Below are positions 60,370 to 64,000 of a stretch of 64,000 bases of DNA, piece after piece. The position numbers and the translations under genes were made by a program. Under the pieces are notes generated by a model that ran no database searches, was not told where the DNA came from, and saw only the letters and a program-made list of their open reading frames with translations. Position 1 is the stretch's first letter. Every line of letters begins with the position of its first letter. The DNA comes from Collinsella sp. zg1085 (GTDB lineage Bacteria; Actinomycetota; Coriobacteriia; Coriobacteriales; Coriobacteriaceae). The stretch covers positions 186,001 through 250,000 of the forward strand of contig NZ_CP076545.1 of NCBI RefSeq assembly GCF_018889955.1, given 5' to 3'.

Positions 60370-61476
60370 CTAGGACATGTATGCAGCAACAAACCTTGGA
60401 CGCTGTGTTAAGTCTGCAATGACCCGCACGTCAACAAAGCCCGCCTCACGACAAAGTTGAGCTGCTGCTTCACAGGCATCTTCGTATAGCTCACAAATAA
60501 ATAAGCCACCTGAGCGAAGCATTTGAGGTGCCACATCAATGAGACGCCGATACATATCTAGGCCATCCACCCCACTGACGAGAGCAAGTTCAGGCTCATA
60601 ATTTTTCACGTTAGTAGGAAGTTTGTCCATGACATTGCATGGAATGTAGGGGGGGTTTGATACTAGTACATCAAACTGACCCTGTTCATCTACGCGAATA
60701 GGCTCAATAAGGTCGCCTTCGCGTAAGTCAAATTGATTGCCACTCAATTCAAGCGCTGCACAATTATGTGCTGCAAGCTCGACGGCTGCAGGTGCAATGT
60801 CAGTGGCTACGCAGTTAATAAGACCGGGACGTTCAGCGAGGAGTGAAAGCGAAATGCATCCGGTGCCAGTTCCAATTTCGAGCACCCGCGCCATGCGACA
60901 CGTATTTTGTTTGTCTGCATCATCTGCGGCAACGGTGGTCTCGGTGTGAGCTATGTCTACGTTGCACACAGGTGTGCCATCATGGTTGCTCATGCTTTCA
61001 GCGCCGAGGTTTTCGGCAGAGCTATCTTTAGCTTGCGTTTGTTCTATTGCGGCTGCTTCTGCCTTACGCGCTGCTTCAATCTCGGCGTTCCAAGGCAACA
61101 CTGCCTTGTTGGTCTGCGTTTGAGGCAAAATTTTACCATCAAGATAGTTGAGCACTTCTTCAACGAGCAATTCAGTTTCTGGACGTGGAATCAATACGCC
61201 TGGACGACACGCAATCGTGAGCGTGCGAAATTGAGTTTCTCCCGTTATATATTGAATGGGTTCACCTTTTACCAATCGAACAACATAAGTATGCATCAGT
61301 TTGAGCTCTTCGGCTGAAAGCGGCTGGTCGAAGGAGAGATATAGCTCAATACGAGATTTTTTGGTAACAGAAGACAGGAGCCATTCAGCGAGAAAACGCG
61401 GTTTTGTCTCTCCTTTTTCCGCTAAATATGTTTGCGTCCAGCTTAAACAGCGCTGAATTGTCCAAACTTCGGCCAC
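60370..61476 (-). CDS. prmC: Release factor glutamine methyltransferase PrmC/HemK with a central insertion
   Basis: PrmC methylates the GGQ glutamine of release factors RF1/RF2. The 368-residue protein has the N-terminal recognition helices (residues ~1-115, including KGEPIQYITGETQF). The SAM-dependent core has ARVLEIGTGTGCISLSL and the catalytic VSNPPYIPC. The usual length is about 280 residues; here roughly 60-70 extra, low-complexity, Glu/Ala/Thr-rich residues lie between the two domains (KAEAAAIEQTQAKDSSAENL and following). GTG start with AAGGAAG upstream. prfA is not adjacent; dnaX is 42 nt upstream on the same strand. Confidence 0.9.
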   Translation of the reverse strand: MAEVWTIQRCLSWTQTYLAEKGETKPRFLAEWLLSSVTKKSRIELYLSFDQPLSAEELKLMHTYVVRLVKGEPIQYITGETQFRTLTIACRPGVLIPRPETELLVEEVLNYLDGKILPQTQTNKAVLPWNAEIEAARKAEAAAIEQTQAKDSSAENLGAESMSNHDGTPVCNVDIAHTETTVAADDADKQNTCRMARVLEIGTGTGCISLSLLAERPGLINCVATDIAPAAVELAAHNCAALELSGNQFDLREGDLIEPIRVDEQGQFDVLVSNPPYIPCNVMDKLPTNVKNYEPELALVSGVDGLDMYRRLIDVAPQMLRSGGLFICELYEDACEAAAQLCREAGFVDVRVIADLTQRPRFVAAYMS

Positions 61477-61518
61477 GAATACCTTCCTTTATATGCACAA
61501 ATACCTTGTAGGTGCAGT

Positions 61519-63900
61519 CTAGTCTTCTTTGAATACTACGCCTGCGCCAAAAATATCTCCGATAAGCGCCTTTGCATCATCTGTTGATTGCGGCGCTTCT
61601 ATGTTGGAGCCAACATGCTCATGCGTGTTTACCGGAGAATCAGCAACAGGTAAAGAGCTTGATTGAGCACTCGGCGTTTCATCAACGTTTTCATCAAATA
61701 CCGCCACATCTGCGTCGTCATAGGGGACATACTCATCTTCCCATGCTGCGCGGTCTGCCTCAACGTGGGGCTCAGAAACAAGGGTTGGTCCTGTTGAAGT
61801 ATCGGCTTGGGGGTTTTCCCAAGGCGGTAGTTCTTCATCGTATTTCGTTGTGTGCGCTGGCGGTTGGGGTGTAAGTGTTGGAGCTTTTGCAGGGTGAGCT
61901 GCGGCAGCAGGCTTCGAGGCTGGTGCTGCTGCTGTTGTTGTTGATGGCGTTGTTGCTGTTGTTGCGCTTGGCACGGAGACGGGGTGAGACGCTTTTGCTG
62001 CCGTTGCTGCAGGTGATGGAGCTGCTGTGGGAGCAGGAGTAGCTGCCTGTACCGGAGCAGAGTTGACTGCTTGTACTGGGTGATTTTCCGAGATAGTTGC
62101 AGCTGCTTGTGCTGGAGGAGCTTCCGAGATAGTTGTATCTGCCTGGGCTTGACCTGCCATGACATAGCTCACTTGACGTGTGCCAAAAATGCGCTGGACA
62201 ATGGGCTGGATAAGCGCTTGCGAATCTGGTCTGCCAAGCATGGTTAGTGCAAAGTTTGACCCAGCAGGAAGCGTGACTACCAGCTGGTCGCCATCATCGG
62301 AGCTGAGCTGCGCATGTTGCAGTAAGGCACCGCGCGAGGCTTGCGCCGCTGTTGTTTGCTGGACAACCTCACGCCAACGTGCTTGCGCATCAGGAGCACC
62401 TGCGGTATAGGGGCGATTATCCTGTTCTGTGTTTTTTGAAGCTGTGGCGCGCTGTGCAGACGTGCCCAGTGTCACAGCAGGTGCCGTGGTGGACATGGGA
62501 GCAGCGGGAACAGCAGTAGGAATTGGCTCAGCAACCGGAGCTGCTGTATGTTGAGTCTGCTTAACAGGCTTCTCGGCAGCTACCGCGGGCGTCTCTACAG
62601 ACATACCAGCCGCTTGCTCGACCGTCGGTTGCATATTCTGTATTGGCATTGCATTTTTTGGCGCACATTGCGCCGCCGCCCTACCGCGTGTCTGTGCCAG
62701 CGTCTGCTCATGTACTACATTACCTGCTGATACACGCTCCAGCTGAGCTTCGAGCCTAGCAATACGTTCTGCTAAGGCTTCAAGTGTCAACTCGCTTTCA
62801 GGACGCGCCAAGCGAGTCAAGGTTAACTCAAGTACCAAGCGTACATCGGTTGCATCGCGCATCTCAAGCGCTGCATGGTCGAGCGCCACCAAGATGCGCG
62901 CCAGTCTATCAGGAGACTCAAATGCTGCAGCTTCCGCCTTCATTGCGGCATAGCTTGACTCGTCTGTATGTAAGTCTTCAATTTGAGTATCCGCTACTAA
63001 AACGCTATACACATCGCGTAAATGCGCAAGCAAATCTCGGGTTAATACCACAAGGTCGGCACCTGATTTAGTCTGTTCACGAACCAAGCTATAAAGACCG
63101 GCAACATCACGCGCGGCTAAGGCTTGGCTCAGTAAACCCAAGACTGATGCTGAGGTAGCACCAAGCAGTGCCTGCGCATCGGCTAAACGAATCTCACCAG
63201 CACCAAATACGCTGAGCTGTTCTAGCGTTGATAGTGCGTCACGCATTCCACCACGCGCATGATGCGCCACCAATTCAAGGGCCTCATCATTCGCCTGAAA
63301 TCCCTCGTGCTCGCATACAAAACGCATGCGCTGTATCAAATCGTTCGTGCCAATTCTATGAAAGTCAAAACGCTGGCAGCGCGACAAAATAGTCTCAAGT
63401 ATTTTTTGCGGGTCGGTTGTACATAAGATAAAAACAACGTGTGCGGGCGGTTCTTCGAGGGTTTTAAGCAGCGCATTAAAGGCTGCTGTGGTAAGCATAT
63501 GAACCTCGTCGATGATATACACCTTATAGGCACCGCGTACGGGCGCAAAGCTTACCGAATTAACAATCTCCTCACGCACGTTGTCAACACCGGTGCGGCT
63601 TGCCGCATCAAGCTCATAAACATCAGGATGAATACCTGCGGCAATCTCTTCACACTCATGGCAGGTGCCATCTGGTATACACCCCATACCCTCTGGTGTT
63701 TCAGCGCTTTTCTTGCACAGCAGCGCCTTTGCCAAAATACGCGCCATGGTAGTTTTGCCCGTACCACGCGGACCACAGAACAGATATGCATGCGATAGCC
63801 GGTTTTCTGTAACCGCATGCTCAAGGGTTGACACAATATGTTCTTGTCCAACAACACTGTCAAAGCTGAGCGGTCTATAGCGACGATAGAGCGATTCCAT
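61519..63900 (-). CDS. dnaX: DNA polymerase III gamma/tau subunit
   Basis: DnaX is the clamp-loader ATPase of the replisome. The 793-residue protein starts MESLYRRYRPLSFDSVVGQE and has Walker A CGPRGTGKTTMAR, a zinc module (CIPDGTCHECEEI), Walker B VYIIDEVHMLTTAAFNALL and SRCQRFDFHRI. The AAA+ core covers residues 1 to about 370. The second half is an Ala/Pro/Thr/Gln-rich linker with a small tau-like domain (residues ~500-600) and a further acidic tail. The ATG has AGGAGTT upstream. No clear slippery A-AAA-AAG frameshift site is present, so gamma may not be made by slippage. prmC follows on the same strand. Confidence 0.95.
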   Translation of the reverse strand: MESLYRRYRPLSFDSVVGQEHIVSTLEHAVTENRLSHAYLFCGPRGTGKTTMARILAKALLCKKSAETPEGMGCIPDGTCHECEEIAAGIHPDVYELDAASRTGVDNVREEIVNSVSFAPVRGAYKVYIIDEVHMLTTAAFNALLKTLEEPPAHVVFILCTTDPQKILETILSRCQRFDFHRIGTNDLIQRMRFVCEHEGFQANDEALELVAHHARGGMRDALSTLEQLSVFGAGEIRLADAQALLGATSASVLGLLSQALAARDVAGLYSLVREQTKSGADLVVLTRDLLAHLRDVYSVLVADTQIEDLHTDESSYAAMKAEAAAFESPDRLARILVALDHAALEMRDATDVRLVLELTLTRLARPESELTLEALAERIARLEAQLERVSAGNVVHEQTLAQTRGRAAAQCAPKNAMPIQNMQPTVEQAAGMSVETPAVAAEKPVKQTQHTAAPVAEPIPTAVPAAPMSTTAPAVTLGTSAQRATASKNTEQDNRPYTAGAPDAQARWREVVQQTTAAQASRGALLQHAQLSSDDGDQLVVTLPAGSNFALTMLGRPDSQALIQPIVQRIFGTRQVSYVMAGQAQADTTISEAPPAQAAATISENHPVQAVNSAPVQAATPAPTAAPSPAATAAKASHPVSVPSATTATTPSTTTAAAPASKPAAAAHPAKAPTLTPQPPAHTTKYDEELPPWENPQADTSTGPTLVSEPHVEADRAAWEDEYVPYDDADVAVFDENVDETPSAQSSSLPVADSPVNTHEHVGSNIEAPQSTDDAKALIGDIFGAGVVFKED

Positions 63901-64000
63901 GAATAACTCCTGCAAAGTTCAAGCGCAATTAAGCGCATATCTCACGAGTAATGTTCTATGATACCGCGCCTGTATGCGCTCATAGCCGCCTGTATGAAAA
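63901..64000. other. Upstream region of dnaX
   Basis: The last 100 bases contain the dnaX ribosome binding site and AT-rich leader. I see no SRP RNA gene here, which in some Gram-positive genomes sits in front of dnaX, and no other gene. Confidence 0.4.

Noticed and set aside
61519-63900. Programmed ribosomal frameshift in dnaX to make gamma
   Set aside because: No slippery run of A residues with downstream stem-loop was found; the frame is continuous for the full-length protein.
63901-64000. SRP RNA (ffs) gene upstream of dnaX
   Set aside because: The 100 bases available show no conserved SRP Alu or S-domain sequence; it may lie beyond the window if present.

Overview
This window is a mostly ordinary stretch of chromosome from a low-to-mid GC member of the Coriobacteriia (Actinomycetota), most likely Atopobiaceae (Atopobium / Lancefieldella / Olsenella-like). 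The assignment is an inference from gene content: wall-anchored proteins with LPKTG/LPKTN sorting signals, small proteins resembling the RDAC, DUF6110 and DUF6219 families, a riboflavin ECF transporter with fused ATPases, a T-box before pheST, and Gram-positive style ribosome binding sites before nearly every gene. No marker such as 16S rRNA is present to confirm it.

Layout. 1-4.0 kb (minus strand): the start of an NADH oxidase gene, tRNA-Gln(TTG), a peptidoglycan-binding protein, a polyprenyl diphosphate synthase and galE. 4.2-5.4 kb: a Tat-exported coiled-coil cell-wall hydrolase. 5.5-8.9 kb: an FMN-riboswitch-controlled riboflavin ECF transporter (ribU, fused ecfA, ecfT), divergent from murB. 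10-16 kb: a DMT exporter and two metallopeptidases (M16C and M32). 16-20 kb: T-box-controlled pheS-pheT. 21-23.8 kb: an AT-rich accessory stretch with a split nuclease-like gene and about 1.4 kb of non-coding DNA full of palindromic elements. 23.8-31.8 kb: glmS, a small unknown gene, a marR-ABC-ABC drug-export operon, and yitT. 32-36 kb: phosphohexomutase, a cysteine desulfurase, small membrane proteins and an Hsp20. 36.5-43.3 kb: a probable metal-handling cluster (DUF6219-like micro-ORF, DUF6110-like protein, P1B ATPase), then RDAC, ArsC-like, membrane protein, yfcE, mazG and eno. 43.7-49.4 kb: a wall-anchored beta-hexosaminidase, an FtsB-like division protein and Ppx/GppA. 49.4-50.9 kb: an accessory pocket ending at tRNA-Leu(TAA), with a candidate type I toxin and antisense RNA, a small RHH-like gene and an SSB-like remnant. 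51-56 kb: an orphan PTS IIB, tRNA-Leu(CAG), glyA, serS, a small gene behind an apparent SOS box, and a DinJ-YafQ toxin-antitoxin pair. 56-64 kb: a large wall-anchored adhesin-like protein, apbE, prmC and dnaX.

How the parts fit. Several genes serve the cell envelope: murB, glmS, galE, the polyprenyl synthase, the two peptidoglycan-directed proteins and the two sortase substrates. Riboflavin uptake under an FMN riboswitch supplies flavin to Nox, MurB and ApbE. Core translation genes (pheST, serS, glyA, prmC, three tRNAs) are interleaved with two accessory pockets, around 21-23.8 kb and 49.4-50.9 kb. The most interesting unexplained items are the type I toxin-antitoxin candidate at about 49.76-50.04 kb and the paired 166/167-bp palindromic elements at 22.68-23.16 kb. 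The latter share a conserved 15-nt core, 14 nt of which recurs beside tRNA-Leu at 50.76 kb.
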